Assembly (NCBI GenBank): GCA_964541155.1
Contig: CAZIPC010000002.1
Coordinates: forward strand, 124,001 to 188,000
From: UBA4416 sp964541155
GTDB taxonomy: Bacteria; Bacteroidota; Bacteroidia; B-17B0; Aurantibacillaceae
Reading direction: 5' to 3'
DNA: 64,000 nucleotides
Positions within the stretch are counted from its first letter, which is position 1, and every line of letters begins with the position of its first letter. Below, in pieces: positions 63,297 to 64,000 of this stretch. The notes under the pieces were generated by a model. That model saw only the letters and a program-made list of their open reading frames with translations, had not been told where the DNA came from and did no database searches. The translations under genes were made by a program, and so were the position numbers.

Positions 63297-63474
63297 GCAA
63301 CTAAAATAAACAAAATCTGTAGATTATGCATATGTTTTTTACATTGTGACTTTTTTAAGGAGAATTAAAAAACAGAAACATTAATATTATGCTAAAATAG
63401 TATATACTCTCACAAATTACTTAAAAATTCCATTAAAATCCTTAAATTAGCCGCTTATTTTAACGAAAATTAAA

Positions 63475-64000
63475 ATGGACAAATTTTCCTATGTTGGTAC
63501 AAGCGATGTAAACGCTATTGAGAGTTTATTTTTACAGTACAGTCAAGACCCAAATTCAGTAGACGCATCATGGCGCGATTTTTTTAAGGGCTTTGATTTT
63601 GCCCGTACTTCTTATGAATCAGAGGGAGGAGCGATTCCTGAAAACGTTACAAAAGAATTTAAAGTTATTGGATTAATAAATGGATACCGCCAACGTGGCC
63701 ATTTGTTTACTAAAACTAATCCCGTTCGTCAGCGCCGATCATATGAACCAAACTTGGCTCTTGAAAATTTTGGATTAAGCGAAAAAGACTTAGAAACTGT
63801 ATTTCAAGCAGGAAGCGAAATAGGGATTGGTGCAGCTAAACTAAAAGACATTGTTTCTCATCTAAACAACACATATTGTCAAAGTATAGGTGTTGAATAT
63901 CTATACATGCGTGAACCTAAAATTTTAAAATGGTTACAAGAACGCATGGAAAAAAACAAAAACACGCCTTCTTTTTCAGTATCAGAAAAACAAACTATTC
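63475..64000 (+). CDS. sucA: 2-oxoglutarate dehydrogenase E1 component (5' part, cut by window edge)
   Basis: SucA is the thiamin-diphosphate-dependent E1 of the oxoglutarate dehydrogenase complex in the TCA cycle. Only the first 175 codons are in the window. They contain the N-terminal 2-oxoglutarate dehydrogenase domain (SYVGTSDVNAIESLFLQYSQ and VDASWRDFFKGF) and GLINGYRQRGHLFTKTNP, diagnostic of E1o rather than pyruvate dehydrogenase. The catalytic domains lie past the right edge. The ATG at 63475 is well placed. Confidence 0.93.
   Translation, partial: MDKFSYVGTSDVNAIESLFLQYSQDPNSVDASWRDFFKGFDFARTSYESEGGAIPENVTKEFKVIGLINGYRQRGHLFTKTNPVRQRRSYEPNLALENFGLSEKDLETVFQAGSEIGIGAAKLKDIVSHLNNTYCQSIGVEYLYMREPKILKWLQERMEKNKNTPSFSVSEKQTI

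Overview
The window comes from an AT-rich member of the Bacteroidota, most likely a Flavobacteriales-like lineage (family not resolved). The evidence is a SprE/PorW gliding and type IX secretion lipoprotein, two secreted proteins with type A and one giant protein with type B T9SS sorting domains, an ATP synthase operon lacking the beta and epsilon genes, promoters of the TAnnTTTG type, almost no Shine-Dalgarno sequences, and many A(n)-GCCC-hairpin-T(n) terminators. It is chromosomal and mostly housekeeping; no insertion sequence, prophage or CRISPR array was seen.

Region 1 (1-14 kb) is mainly on the minus strand: mfd (cut by the left edge), fumC, a methyltransferase, mnmG, an orphan LytTR response regulator, a large MORN-type repeat protein and nadA. 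On the plus strand lie a T9SS-exported SGNH hydrolase and a tetR gene followed by a decayed short-chain dehydrogenase. Two near-identical palindromes flank tetR. Three parS-like sites sit in and around the methyltransferase next to mnmG. The only long gene-free stretch (13688-14168) is very AT-rich, lies at a divergent gene switch and has one consensus DnaA box. Together these make an origin-proximal position a reasonable hypothesis.

Region 2 (14-30 kb) holds rpiB, a phosphate-type porin followed by a PiT transporter, a coiled-coil membrane protein, a secreted C1 peptidase, then a minus-strand block (AtpI-like protein, atpZ, bactofilin, sprE/porW) divergent from an M23 peptidase, and the plus-strand atpBEFHAG operon. 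The accessory genes point away from atpB, which suggests a local inversion. Two strong hairpins interrupt the atp operon, after atpE and before atpG.

Region 3 (30-46 kb) holds lipid, RNA and protein maintenance genes: desaturase, Hsp15-like S4 protein, TM2 protein, a DUF2752 protein, pyk, trmB, a small two-helix membrane protein, lgt, a DinB-like protein, rnr, a 1238-residue surface protein with nine tandem ~69-residue repeats, clpX, tRNA-Leu(UAG) and kbl.

Region 4 (45-64 kb) holds an Smr protein, comEC and an Omp85 protein on the minus strand; lemA with two TPM-domain genes; a T9SS cargo; a His/Cys-rich membrane protein; glutaryl-CoA dehydrogenase; a heme operon hemA-hemCD-(membrane protein)-hemB; and on the minus strand a KdsC-like phosphatase, a transaldolase-CBS fusion, pgk and a SPOR protein. 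The start of sucA runs off the right edge. The least explained items are the transaldolase-CBS/KdsC-like pair, the parS cluster with its neighbouring AT-rich gap, and the tetR/dehydrogenase pseudogene with twin operators.
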